From NCBI GenBank assembly GCA_947478785.1, contig CANJXI010000038.1, positions 1-36,602 of the forward strand: 36,602 bases of DNA, given 5' to 3'. Shown one piece after another: positions 7,047-15,179 of the stretch. The notes below the pieces were generated by a model. It did not search any database and was not told the DNA's origin. It was given only the letters and a program-made list of their open reading frames with translations. Position 1 is the first letter of the stretch. Each line of letters opens with the position of its first letter. The translations under genes were made by a program, and so were the position numbers. The DNA comes from Caulobacteraceae bacterium (lineage in GTDB: Bacteria; Pseudomonadota; Alphaproteobacteria; Caulobacterales; Caulobacteraceae).

Positions 7047-8540
7047 TTAGCTCCGGACGCGGGCGACGGCGTCCAGCCATCGCGCATAGGCCGCCTGGCG
7101 GGGCGCCTCGTCCATCGCCGGGGCGTAGGCCTCGGTCCTCGGCCTGGAGGACGCGGCCTCCTCCACGTCCGCATAGACGCCCGCGCCGACGCCCGCGAAC
7201 AGGGCCGCGCCGAGCGCCGTGGTCTCCTGGTAGGTGGCCCGGCCGACGCCGATCCCGGTCAGGTCGGCCAGGCGCTGGCTGAACCAGGCGCTGCGCGACA
7301 TGCCCCCGTCGATCCGCAGCTCCACCGCGCCCTCGAAAGCCTGCGGCGCATCGGCCCGCATGGCCTCGATCAGGTCGCGGGTCTGCAGAGCGCAGGCGTC
7401 GAAGGCGGCGCGCGCGATCTCAGGCAGGCCGGCGTCTCGCGTCAGCCCGACGATCGCGCCCCGCGCGCCGGCGTCCCACCAAGGCGCGCCCAGACCCGTG
7501 AACGCCGGGACCAGCACCACGCCCAGGTCGTCGCGGGCCTGGGCCGCCAGCCGCTCGGCGGCCTGGGGCCCGCCGCCGATGTTCAGCCCCTCGCCCAGCC
7601 ACTGGATGGCCGCCCCGGCGATGAAGATCGCCCCTTCCAGGGCGTAGGTGGTCCGGCCCCCGACCCGCGCGGCCACCGTGGTCAGCAATCGCGAGGCGGA
7701 GGGCGCCGGGGTGTCGCCGGTATTGACCAGCATGAAACAGCCCGTGCCGTAGGTGGCCTTCATCTCGCCGGGCCTGATGCAGCCCTGGCCCATCAGGGCG
7801 GCCTGCTGGTCGCCCGCGACGCCGCGGATCGGGATCGCGCGGCCCAGGACGTCGGCCTCCGTCTCTCCAAAATCTCCGGTGCAATCCAGCACTTCCGGAA
7901 GCATGTTCAGCGGGACATCCAGCATCTGGCCCATCTCCACTGACCAGGTCTGCCGGTGGATATCGAAGAGCAGGGTGCGCGAGGCATTGGTGGCGTCGGT
8001 GGCGTGGACCCGGCCGCCGGTCAACTTCCAGATGACCCAAGCGTCGATGGTGCCGGCCAGGAGTTCGCCCGCCGCCGCCCGCGCGCGTGAACCTTCTTCC
8101 TGATCGAGCAGCCAGGCGATCTTGGTCCCGGAGAAATAGGGATCGAGCAGCAGGCCGCTGATCTCCGTCACGCGCACCTCCAGGCCCGCCGCCCGCAGCC
8201 TGTCGCAAGCCCCAGCCGTGCGCCGGTCCTGCCAGACGATGGCCCGGTGGATCGGCTTGCCGCTGGCCTTGTCCCAGACCACAACCGTCTCGCGCTGGTT
8301 GGTGACGCCGATGGCGGCGACCTCGGCCATGCTGCGCGCGGCCTTCGCCACCGCCTCGCGCAGAACCTCGACGGACGCCTGGTAGATCGCCTCGGCGTCG
8401 TGCTCGACCCAGCCATCGGCGGGATAGACCTGCCGCAGCGGCCGGCCGGCTTCCGCCAGCGCCCGGCCGCGGGCGTCGAACAGGATGGCGCGCGTGCTGG
8501 TGGTGCCCTGATCGAGGGCCAGGATCAGCGGTTCAGCCAT
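7047..8540 (-). CDS. glpK: Glycerol kinase
   Basis: GlpK phosphorylates glycerol with ATP to sn-glycerol 3-phosphate, the entry step of cytosolic glycerol use. The 497-residue length is typical. Visible FGGY-kinase signatures are the N-terminal LALDQGTTSTRAILFD phosphate loop, GVTNQRETVVVWD, IVWQDRRT, GVAGDQQAALMGQ, YGTGCFMLVNTG and IDGGMSRSAWFSQ. The ATG at 8540 is preceded by GGGAGGAA. A longer reading to 9014 runs into the coding region of the opposite-strand DUF2336 gene and is rejected. No glpF, glpD or glpR gene is adjacent, so the locus is not the common glp operon. The divergent promoter space is 103 bases. Confidence 0.96.
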   Translation of the reverse strand: MAEPLILALDQGTTSTRAILFDARGRALAEAGRPLRQVYPADGWVEHDAEAIYQASVEVLREAVAKAARSMAEVAAIGVTNQRETVVVWDKASGKPIHRAIVWQDRRTAGACDRLRAAGLEVRVTEISGLLLDPYFSGTKIAWLLDQEEGSRARAAAGELLAGTIDAWVIWKLTGGRVHATDATNASRTLLFDIHRQTWSVEMGQMLDVPLNMLPEVLDCTGDFGETEADVLGRAIPIRGVAGDQQAALMGQGCIRPGEMKATYGTGCFMLVNTGDTPAPSASRLLTTVAARVGGRTTYALEGAIFIAGAAIQWLGEGLNIGGGPQAAERLAAQARDDLGVVLVPAFTGLGAPWWDAGARGAIVGLTRDAGLPEIARAAFDACALQTRDLIEAMRADAPQAFEGAVELRIDGGMSRSAWFSQRLADLTGIGVGRATYQETTALGAALFAGVGAGVYADVEEAASSRPRTEAYAPAMDEAPRQAAYARWLDAVARVRS

Positions 8541-8643
8541 CAGTTCCTCCCGCCATTCTTGCCGCGACCGGGCCTCCTGAAGATGGTCTCCGCGGTTTAA
8601 ACATGTTTTCACACGGATAAGCGAAATTCGCCGTCGCGCTAGA

Positions 8644-9777
8644 ATGGCGCCGAAGGAAGAGACCTTGAGCGTCGCGCTGCGCAGCGAAAGTCTGCTGGAT
8701 CTTGCCAAGAGCCGCTCGCCGGCCGACCGGGAGCGTTTGCTGCTCGGCATCGTCGACCTTTGCGAGACCGACGACGAGGCGATGGCGTCGCCGCCCGTCC
8801 AGGCGCTGCTGAATTCCATCTTCCTCGGCCTGGTGGTCGGCGCCGAGCGCGACATGCGCCGCCGGCTCTCCGAAAAGTTGTCCACGGCGGAATGGGCGCC
8901 GATTTCTCTGATCAATGTGCTGGCGCTGGACGAGATCCGCATCGCCCAGCCGATCATCGCCGCCAGCCCGTTGCTGAAGGACCCCGATCTCGTCCGCCTG
9001 CTGATCGAGGCCACTCTGGAGCACCAGGTCGAGGTCGCCCGGCGCCCGAAGATCGGCCGTGAGGTCGTGGCTCAGATCCTGCTCCAGGCCGAGCCCGCGG
9101 TGATGACGGCGCTGGCCGGCAACGTCACCGCCGACCTCGCCGACGACGACATGAAGACCCTGGTGGAGGCCGCCCGGCAGATCGCCAGCCTGCGCTCGCC
9201 CCTCTCGCGCCACCCCAAACTCACCGGCGAGCTGGCGCTTCGGCTCTATATCTGGGTCGGCCAGGCGCTGCGCGAGGCGCTGGCCGAACGCTTCCGGCTC
9301 GACCCCGTGCTGGTCGACGCCGCGTTGGCCACAGTGCTGCTGGAGGCGCACTCCGGCGCGTCGGACGAACAGCCGGCCGAGCCTGTCGCCCGCGACGGGG
9401 AGCGCGAGGCCATGGAGGCGCGCCTGATCGAGAAGTTGCACGCCGCCGGCCAGCTGCGGCCGGGGTATCTTGTGCGCGTGCTGCAGGAAGGACGCCTGTC
9501 GCTGTTCACCGCGGCGCTCGCCACCCTGGGCCGGTTCGAGCCCGAGCATGTCCGGCGGGTGATCGATTCCGACCGGCCGGAACTGCTGGGCCTGGCCTGC
9601 GCGGCGGTCGGCATCGACCGCAGCGTGTTCCCAACGCTGCTGGACCTCGTGCGAAACCTGAACGGCGGGCGCCCCTCCGGTGGCGCGGAAAGCGCCCGGC
9701 GCGCCGGTGGCGCCTTCGCCCCCGTCACCCCGCAGATCGCCGGCGCCGCCTTCCGCCAGGCCGCCCAGGCCATCTGA
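8644..9777 (+). CDS. DUF2336 domain protein (first of two)
   Basis: The 377-residue, mostly helical, soluble protein matches the DUF2336 family, which is common in Caulobacteria and other alphaproteobacteria and has no established biochemical role. The diagnostic part is around residues 150-235: AGNVTADL, then LSRHPKLTGELALRLYIWVGQALREAL, in a HEAT-like array of short helices. The start is uncertain. The ATG at 8644 has no Shine-Dalgarno and sits inside GCTAGAAT, a good -10 box. A TTG at 8665 follows AAGGA by 7 bases and may be the true start (370 residues). It lies upstream of nadK and hpt on the same strand and divergent from glpK. A second DUF2336 gene is 2.3 kb away. Confidence 0.85.
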   Translation: MAPKEETLSVALRSESLLDLAKSRSPADRERLLLGIVDLCETDDEAMASPPVQALLNSIFLGLVVGAERDMRRRLSEKLSTAEWAPISLINVLALDEIRIAQPIIAASPLLKDPDLVRLLIEATLEHQVEVARRPKIGREVVAQILLQAEPAVMTALAGNVTADLADDDMKTLVEAARQIASLRSPLSRHPKLTGELALRLYIWVGQALREALAERFRLDPVLVDAALATVLLEAHSGASDEQPAEPVARDGEREAMEARLIEKLHAAGQLRPGYLVRVLQEGRLSLFTAALATLGRFEPEHVRRVIDSDRPELLGLACAAVGIDRSVFPTLLDLVRNLNGGRPSGGAESARRAGGAFAPVTPQIAGAAFRQAAQAI

Positions 9778-9861
9778 CGCCCAGGCGTCGGACCGGTTTG
9801 ACAAGCGTCACGGTTTGCCTGTTCCTGGCACCGTTCGAGATCAGGTCGGGACCATGAACAT

Positions 9862-10623
9862 ATGACGCGTATCGCCTTTACCGCCAGCGGGCGGCCTGAG
9901 GCCCAGGAGGGTCGTACCCGCCTCGCCGCCCGCTACGGTGACGTGCCCTTCGAGGAAGCCGACGTCATCGTGGCCCTGGGCGGCGACGGCTTCATGCTGG
10001 AGACCTTCCACGACCACCTGGACGCCGGCCTGCCGATCTACGGCATGAACCGCGGTTCGGTGGGATTCCTGATGAACGAATACAGCGAATTCGGCCTGCT
10101 CGAGCGCATCAAGGTCGCCGAGCAGGCGGTGATCTTTCCCCTGCGCATGACCGCGACGGACGTCAGCGGCAAGACCCACGAAGCCCTGGCGATCAACGAG
10201 GTCTCCCTGCTGCGCCAGACGCGGCAGGCGGCCAAGCTGCGGATTTCCATCGACGGCAAGCTGCGCCTGGCCGAGCTCGCCTGCGACGGCGCCCTGGTGT
10301 CCACGCCGGCCGGGTCCACCGCCTACAACCTTTCCGCGCATGGGCCGATCATCCCCCTCGACGCCAAGGTGCTCGCCCTGACCCCGATCAGCGCGTTCCG
10401 GCCCCGCCGCTGGCGCGGCGCCTTGCTCGGCCACACCGCCCGCGTCACCTTCGAGATCCTCGAGGCCAACAAGCGGCCGGTGAGCGCCGTGGCCGACAAC
10501 TTCGAGGTGCGTGACGTGATGGACGTCTCGATCGCCGAGGACCGCAGCGTTCGGCTGACCATGCTGTTCGACGAAGGCCGCAGCCTCGAGGAGCGCGTGC
10601 TCGCCGAACAGTTTTCCGCTTGA
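9862..10623 (+). CDS. nadK: NAD kinase
   Basis: NAD kinase phosphorylates NAD+ to NADP+ in the cytosol. The 253-residue protein carries the GGDG motif (residues 40-43), the [12 protein letters not shown] stretch, the NE pair (Asn112-Glu113) and the glycine-rich [14 protein letters not shown] motif, all in family order. Its length matches the short alphaproteobacterial form. The ATG at 9862 overlaps the stop of a tiny out-of-frame reading frame (ATG AAC ATA TGA, 9854-9865), which may tune its translation. It is flanked by a DUF2336 gene (84 bases upstream) and an Hpt gene (77 bases downstream) on the same strand. Confidence 0.96.
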   Translation: MTRIAFTASGRPEAQEGRTRLAARYGDVPFEEADVIVALGGDGFMLETFHDHLDAGLPIYGMNRGSVGFLMNEYSEFGLLERIKVAEQAVIFPLRMTATDVSGKTHEALAINEVSLLRQTRQAAKLRISIDGKLRLAELACDGALVSTPAGSTAYNLSAHGPIIPLDAKVLALTPISAFRPRRWRGALLGHTARVTFEILEANKRPVSAVADNFEVRDVMDVSIAEDRSVRLTMLFDEGRSLEERVLAEQFSA

Positions 10624-10700
10624 CGAAACCAGGAGTTGCGGATCACCGCTTATTAACGGGTTACGGCTATTTTTCGCCTCTGACTTGAGGAGAGGCGTTC

Positions 10701-11186
10701 GTGAGCCAGCAGAACACCGGACAGACGATCCAGCCGAATAACGCGCTTCGCCTGAAGATCGGCGGCGGCCGTCTGGGCTCGATCGACCCCGCGGCGATCG
10801 CCAAGGCCGAGGCCGCGCTCAAGAGCCTGTCAAGCAATTTCGCCCAATGGCTGGCCGACGAGATCACCAAGCTCGAAGCCGCCCGCGCGCAGGTCAAGAC
10901 CGACGGCGTGACGGTCGAGACGATGGAAAACCTCTATCTGCGGGCCCACGACCTCAAGGGTCTTGGCACCACCTACGGCTACCAGCTGATCACCCGCATC
11001 GCCGGATCGCTGTGCCGGATGATCGACGACAAGGAAAAGCGCGCCACCACCCCGATGGAACTGGTCGATGCTCACATCGACGCCATCAAGGCCGCCGTGC
11101 GCGACGACATCAAGTCCGACGAGCATCCGACGGGCCGCATCCTGGTCATGGAGCTGGAGCGCCGCGTCAAGGAAATGGACGCCTAG
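10701..11186 (+). CDS. Hpt-domain phosphotransfer protein
   Basis: The 161-residue soluble protein has a histidine phosphotransfer (Hpt) four-helix domain. The phospho-acceptor is His83 in LRAHDLKGLGTTYG, which fits the family pattern HxLKGxxxxxG. Hpt proteins shuttle phosphate between receiver domains in multistep relays. The N-terminal 30 residues look flexible. The start is GTG at 10701, with AGGAG 9 bases upstream. No kinase is adjacent; candidates in this window are the hybrid kinase at 20512-22593 and the lone receiver at 13449-13820. The gene follows nadK after 77 bases and converges on the Nudix gene. Confidence 0.88.
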   Translation: MSQQNTGQTIQPNNALRLKIGGGRLGSIDPAAIAKAEAALKSLSSNFAQWLADEITKLEAARAQVKTDGVTVETMENLYLRAHDLKGLGTTYGYQLITRIAGSLCRMIDDKEKRATTPMELVDAHIDAIKAAVRDDIKSDEHPTGRILVMELERRVKEMDA

Positions 11187-11202
11187 AGGCGCCCCAAGTC
11201 CG

Positions 11203-11982
11203 TCACATCATCTTTTCCAGCGGCTCGGCGACCACGCCGTAGCCTGCTTCGGGCGGCAGGATCAGCATCCGCCCGCCTTCCCGCTCCTCCACCACCGGCT
11301 GCACGGTGACCAGCGTCCGGGCGCCAGCCCTGGCGACGGCGTCCTCCGCGCTCCCGGCCTCGGCGAGGCGGCGCAGATTCATCCGGGTCGGGAAGACGAT
11401 CTTGCGGTCCCCAGCGGCCGCCAGCCTCAGCGCCTCGGCCGGGGCGATCCACTCCGCGTCCACCGTTTCGCGGCCATCGCACGCGGCGAGTTGGTCGGCC
11501 GGCGCCGCGACGGCGTAGAACCAGGTGTCGAAGCGCTTGGCCCACACCGCCGGCGTGATCCAGCGCGAGAACACCGTGAGCGCCCCCAGGTCCACGCGCG
11601 CGTCGAGATCGCGCACCACGTCTACGAAGCCAAGCTCGCCCCGGTCCACCGCCGCGCGCACCGCCACGGCGTGGGCCTGGCCGCCCATCGGCCGCCCGTC
11701 GCGGCGACGGGCCAGCAGGATTCCGGCTTCCTCGAACACCTCGCGAATGGCCGCGATCCGCAGGCCCCGCTGCACCGCGCCGAAGGCCTCCCAGCCGATC
11801 GTGTGATCAGCCCAGGATGGATCAGCGTCATCGGGCTGGATCTTGCCGCCCGGGAACACCAGGGCCCCAGAAGCGAAGTCGATCTGGTGGTGGCGCTTGA
11901 CCATCAGCACCTCGAACGCCGGGGCGTTCCGTAACAGGAGGATGGTGGCGGCCGGCTTGATCTCGGCGGTCTCGGGCGTCAT
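11203..11982 (-). CDS. Nudix hydrolase, NUDT19-like
   Basis: The 259-residue protein has a Nudix box split by an insertion: GGKI at residues 45-48, then about 28 extra residues, then RIAAIREVFEEAGIL (75-89) with the metal-binding REVFEEAG core. An inserted Nudix box plus a long C-terminal domain (ITP.....RFDTWFY, VDAEWIAPAEAL) is the layout of the NUDT19 group, whose characterised animal members hydrolyse CoA and acyl-CoA esters. Substrate here is inferred only. It lies 50 bases downstream of the second DUF2336 gene on the same strand and may be cotranscribed. It ends 16 bases from the convergent hpt stop. Confidence 0.9.
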   Translation of the reverse strand: MTPETAEIKPAATILLLRNAPAFEVLMVKRHHQIDFASGALVFPGGKIQPDDADPSWADHTIGWEAFGAVQRGLRIAAIREVFEEAGILLARRRDGRPMGGQAHAVAVRAAVDRGELGFVDVVRDLDARVDLGALTVFSRWITPAVWAKRFDTWFYAVAAPADQLAACDGRETVDAEWIAPAEALRLAAAGDRKIVFPTRMNLRRLAEAGSAEDAVARAGARTLVTVQPVVEEREGGRMLILPPEAGYGVVAEPLEKMM

Positions 11983-12032
11983 CCCGCGAACTTGGTCCGC
12001 GTCCCGCGCCGGAGCAAGGCCCCCCGCGTCGC

Positions 12033-13181
12033 TCAGGCGACGCCGGTCTTGATCAGCTGGGCGCGGGCCTGTTTGGAGACCTGGTCCATCCTGTCGATCA
12101 GATAGTCCACGTCCTCGCGCGCGGCGCCCTGCGGCTGGGTCAGGAAGCGCTGCAGCATGCGCTCCTGGAACCGCTCCACGTCCCGCGCCCCGCCGTCGAA
12201 CTCCACGGAGTGGAACGTATCGACCGCCGCGCGGAACGCGGGGAACAGCCGCGCGGGCAGGCCCGCACGCTCATAGATGGCGCGCAGGCCCAGCGGCCCG
12301 GCGTCATGGATCATCAGCCAGGTGCGGTGGTGCGGCACCCCGGCGAGCTCGGCCACACCCCATTCGAAGAAGGCGATATGCCCGTGCGCCAGGCCGCGCA
12401 GCAGCAGCGACGGCGTCAGTTTCTTGGCGTGGTTCAGGTGAGTCACGAAGGCGCGGATGTCGGCGGCGCGGCCGGCCTGGTCGACCAGATCCACGGTCGC
12501 CCGCTCGGCGGCCCCCATGACCACGTGCAGCGCGATCTCCGGCGCCAGCGAATGGTTGCTGATCAGGTGGTCGCGGACCTGGTCGCTCACCAGGCTGACC
12601 AACCGCTCGCTCACCGAGAGCGGCAGGACCGCCCGGTAGGCCATCGCCGCCAGCACCCGCTCGGAAGTCTCAAAGCGGCCGATCACCTTCTGCAGCGTGT
12701 CCTCGGCGAAATCGGCGTTGTCGTTGGCGCAGGCCGCCGACACCGCGCGTTCGCAAGCGTGGTCGGCCAGCGAGCCCGTGACCTCGCGCGACAGCTCCGG
12801 GCGCCGCGCGATGGCCAGCTGGCGCGCCGGTCCGCCCCGCCGCACGATCTCCGTCAGATCGGCGTCGGTGAACACCGGCGAGAAATGCAGCAGTGGCAGA
12901 GAGACGCTTTCGACATCGCGGGCCAGCTTCACCGCCACGTCGCGCGGGACCAGCACGGATTCGCGAAGGGTCACCGCCAGCGCCTTGCGCACCAGTTCCG
13001 CGGCGTCGGCGGCCATGATCCGCAGGATGTCGGCCGCAGTCTCGCGCTCCTCGTCGGTGAGCGGGCTCGCGTCCATGGCGCGGCACAGCTTGCCGGCGGC
13101 CAGCGCGCGCTCGTCGGCGGTGGCGCCCTTCACGAGCGTCCGGATGTCCTCCTCCGTCAGCGCTGAGCGGGTCGTCGCCAT
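12033..13181 (-). CDS. DUF2336 domain protein (second of two)
   Basis: The 382-residue, helical, soluble protein is a DUF2336 member, distinct in sequence from the copy at 8644. Repeating short helical units are visible, for example LARDVESVSLPLLHFSP, IARRPELSREVTGSLADHA and AYRAVLPLSVSERLVSLVSDQVRDHL (about 95-235). A C-terminal region (235-350) resembles the end of other family members (LLLRGLAHGHIAFFEWGVAELAGV). The HEAT-like layout suggests a binding scaffold, but no catalytic motif is seen. The ATG at 13181 is chosen because the longer reading to 13250 has a non-conserved, basic leader; the ribosome site is weak (GGGGG). The upstream region holds a TTAAC half-site and the large hairpin at 13301-13334. 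Confidence 0.85.
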   Translation of the reverse strand: MATTRSALTEEDIRTLVKGATADERALAAGKLCRAMDASPLTDEERETAADILRIMAADAAELVRKALAVTLRESVLVPRDVAVKLARDVESVSLPLLHFSPVFTDADLTEIVRRGGPARQLAIARRPELSREVTGSLADHACERAVSAACANDNADFAEDTLQKVIGRFETSERVLAAMAYRAVLPLSVSERLVSLVSDQVRDHLISNHSLAPEIALHVVMGAAERATVDLVDQAGRAADIRAFVTHLNHAKKLTPSLLLRGLAHGHIAFFEWGVAELAGVPHHRTWLMIHDAGPLGLRAIYERAGLPARLFPAFRAAVDTFHSVEFDGGARDVERFQERMLQRFLTQPQGAAREDVDYLIDRMDQVSKQARAQLIKTGVA

Positions 13182-13300
13182 GCCGTTTGAAAACCCCCGT
13201 CGCCTGCCGACCCATGGGCCTCCCCACGGAATGTGTTCGATCCGAACCATCCGCCTTCATGCTTAACGGGCGGTTGAGGGAGAGGCCGATGGGACTAACG

Positions 13301-13334
13301 ATTTCCCGCGGCCCGGCTCCAGCCGGCGGGAAAT
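13301..13334. repeat. Strong hairpin (9-bp plus 5-bp perfect arms)
   Basis: ATTTCCCGC (13301-13309) pairs perfectly with GCGGGAAAT (13326-13334), and inside it CGGCT pairs with AGCCG around a 2-base loop. Four bases (GGCC) are bulged on the left. No T run follows on either strand, so it is not a normal terminator. It lies in the 267-base divergent region between the second DUF2336 gene and the receiver gene, and could be a structured leader or a protein-binding dyad. Confidence 0.6.
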
Positions 13335-13448
13335 ATGCAGCCAGGACCCACGTTCGCTTAACGCCGGTCAATGCAACATGAATCTATTTCCAGTTGCGGG
13401 GATACATCGCTCAACCCAGGCATTGGTATGAATGAAAGGAGCCATCCA

Positions 13449-13820
13449 ATGCGTGGTTTCCATGTGCTGCTTGTCGATGACAACTTCGTATTCAATCTGG
13501 AGACCTGCGAATTCCTGCAGGCTCGAGGATTCGACGTCGAGGCGACCTACAACGCAGACGCCGCGATCGCGGCGATCGACCGGTCCGAGCGCCTTTCCGG
13601 CCTGGTGACCGACATCGACCTCGGCCCCGGTCCCGACGGCTTCGCCGTCGCCCGCCATGCGCGCAGCCGCTATCCGCATTTGCCCGTGGTCTATGTTTCC
13701 GCCAATCCCGACCTCTCACCCGCGCAGGGCGTCGATGGCGCGGTGTTTATCTTCAAGCCGCTCGATCCCGCCCTGATCGTGGTCGCGCTGGACCGCGCGA
13801 TCCGCCTCGAAGCGGCCTGA
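13449..13820 (+). CDS. Single-domain response regulator (receiver only)
   Basis: The 123-residue protein is a stand-alone CheY-like receiver. The acidic pocket is Asp10-Asp11 (LLVDDN), the phospho-acceptor Asp55 (LVTDIDLG), the switch Ser84 (VYVSAN) and Lys103 (IFKPLD). TDIDLGPGPDG is typical of receivers found with HWE/HisKA_2 kinases. There is no output domain, so it would act by protein contact or as a phosphate sink. The start at 13449 follows AAAGGAG by 8 bases; the upstream ATG readings lack such a site. It ends exactly where the convergent transglycosylase gene ends. The cognate kinase is unknown. Confidence 0.9.
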   Translation: MRGFHVLLVDDNFVFNLETCEFLQARGFDVEATYNADAAIAAIDRSERLSGLVTDIDLGPGPDGFAVARHARSRYPHLPVVYVSANPDLSPAQGVDGAVFIFKPLDPALIVVALDRAIRLEAA

Positions 13821-14645
13821 CTACCCCTCGCGGCTGTCGGATAGCACCTTCAGCATTTCACTGGTGAACAGCGAACCGGCCAGCCGGCTGCCGACCCCGG
13901 CCTGATCGGCCGGCTGCGAGCCCTTGAGAATCATCGCAACCAGGGCGTCCTGCTGCTGCAGGCGATCGGCGCGCCGCGCCGAGGCGTACTGGATGAACCC
14001 GCCGTCTTCGTCCCCGCCGCTGGGCGCCGCGGCCGCTGGCTGGGCGCCGCCACCCGTCTTGGTGAGATTGGCGTAGACCTCCGCCACCGTGGCCGGGCGG
14101 CCGTCGCGGTAGAAGATCGTCCTGTTGGCGTGCGCCGCGTCGGGGAACAACTGGGCGGCGCTGGCGCCGGGCCTTGTCTGCGCCGCCTCGATCAGCCGGG
14201 CCGAGCCCTGCGGCCCGAGGAAGTGGGCGGCGTACAGTTCGCCCGCCGTGGCGTCGCGCCCGGTGCGCCCCTTAAGATAGGCCGCGGCGTCCGCGGCGAG
14301 TTCCCCCGCCATCAGCGAGGCGGCGTGAGGATCGAGCCGCAGGTCCATGACCGCGCGCCGCGCCTCTCCGCCGGCCACGTGGTAGCGGCCGTCGGAACCC
14401 CGGTCGATCAACTCGGCATAGCGAGCGTAGCCGTGTTTCGAACCGTGCTGCTTGAGCGTCGAGAGCCAGGTCTGTTCCACGAACTGGAAGAGCCCGGCCG
14501 CCGAGGACGAACCGGCCCGGGCGGAGGGATTCATCCCGCTCTCCCGCCCCGCCGTCTTCATCAGGAAGGAGAAGTCCACGCCCGTCGCCTGGCTGGCGCG
14601 CTGGATCGCCGCCTCGACTACGCCACGGATCGCCTGGACCGACAT
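13821..14645 (-). CDS. Soluble lytic transglycosylase (SLT-domain) protein
   Basis: The 274-residue protein opens with a goose-lysozyme-like SLT domain. The catalytic Glu35 lies in TAGRESGMNP, followed by SSAAGLFQFVEQTWL, the standard substrate-groove motif. Such enzymes cleave the MurNAc-GlcNAc bond of peptidoglycan. No signal peptide or membrane helix is seen, so export may use a special route such as the flagellar apparatus, as for other signal-less alphaproteobacterial transglycosylases. The C-terminal third is low in predicted structure. A CtrA-like TTAA-N7-CTAA site lies 25-39 bases upstream, consistent with cell-cycle or flagellar control. It is divergent from the epoxide-hydrolase-like gene. 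Confidence 0.88.
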   Translation of the reverse strand: MSVQAIRGVVEAAIQRASQATGVDFSFLMKTAGRESGMNPSARAGSSSAAGLFQFVEQTWLSTLKQHGSKHGYARYAELIDRGSDGRYHVAGGEARRAVMDLRLDPHAASLMAGELAADAAAYLKGRTGRDATAGELYAAHFLGPQGSARLIEAAQTRPGASAAQLFPDAAHANRTIFYRDGRPATVAEVYANLTKTGGGAQPAAAAPSGGDEDGGFIQYASARRADRLQQQDALVAMILKGSQPADQAGVGSRLAGSLFTSEMLKVLSDSREG

Positions 14646-14669
14646 GATCCATCTCCTGCACCGGTATGG

Positions 14670-14684
14670 TTAATAGCCGGCTAA
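14670..14684. promoter_or_regulatory. CtrA-like binding site
   Basis: TTAA at 14670-14673 and CTAA at 14681-14684 are separated by 7 bases. This matches the CtrA consensus TTAA-N7-TTAA except for one base. It sits 25-39 bases upstream of the transglycosylase ATG, where CtrA commonly contacts promoters of cell-cycle and motility genes in Caulobacterales. Confidence 0.45.
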
Positions 14685-14774
14685 GGACCCTGGTCTTGCG
14701 GCTGGCGGCGAGCCAGACTGAAGCATGCCGCGCCCCCGAATGGCCGGCCACGACAACAATGGGAGGGACCGCCG

Positions 14775-15179
14775 ATGGCCGCCGACGCGCGAGAGAAGAA
14801 CCTGCAGGCCGTGCGCAGGCTCTGCGAGCAATGGCCGTGGATGAACCGCGAGGACTACCGCGCGCTGTTCGCCGAGGGCAGCGTCTACGTCAATGTCCCA
14901 AAGCCCGAGCTGCGCCGGATCGGCCCCGACGAGACCTGGGAGGCCCTGAAGGACGTCCACACCCGCACGAACCTCACCCTGGAGGTCCTGAGCATCCAGG
15001 GCGACGACACCTCGGTGCTGACCGAGCGGCTCGAACGCTTCGAACGCAAGGCCGACGGCCGGGTGATCGACCTCTATGTGATGGGCGCGTTCGACATGAA
15101 GGACGGCAAGATCACGGGGTGGCGGGACTATTTCGAGTGGGGTCAGCTCTTTCCGCCCGAGGAGACATCGCCTCAGTAG
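14775..15179 (+). CDS. Limonene-1,2-epoxide hydrolase-like (SnoaL/NTF2-fold) protein
   Basis: The 134-residue protein has the NTF2-like cone fold of the limonene-1,2-epoxide hydrolase group. Recognisable are the water-positioning pair Tyr38 and Asn40 (VYVNVP), the VLTERLERF strand and the GKITGWRDYFEW ending with Asp118. In the Rhodococcus enzyme the active site uses Tyr53, Asn55, Arg99, Asp101 and Asp132. Here Arg85 and Asp118 are kept, but the Asp101 equivalent is Glu87. An epoxide or related hydrolase role is plausible but unproven. The ATG has GGGAGGGA upstream. Its stop overlaps the convergent acyl-CoA dehydrogenase gene by 7 bases. Confidence 0.82.
   Translation: MAADAREKNLQAVRRLCEQWPWMNREDYRALFAEGSVYVNVPKPELRRIGPDETWEALKDVHTRTNLTLEVLSIQGDDTSVLTERLERFERKADGRVIDLYVMGAFDMKDGKITGWRDYFEWGQLFPPEETSPQ

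Noticed and set aside
13350..13372. TTAA at 13358 with TCAA downstream as a CtrA site for the receiver gene
   Set aside because: The spacing is 6 and the second block is TCAA, too weak to list as a site.
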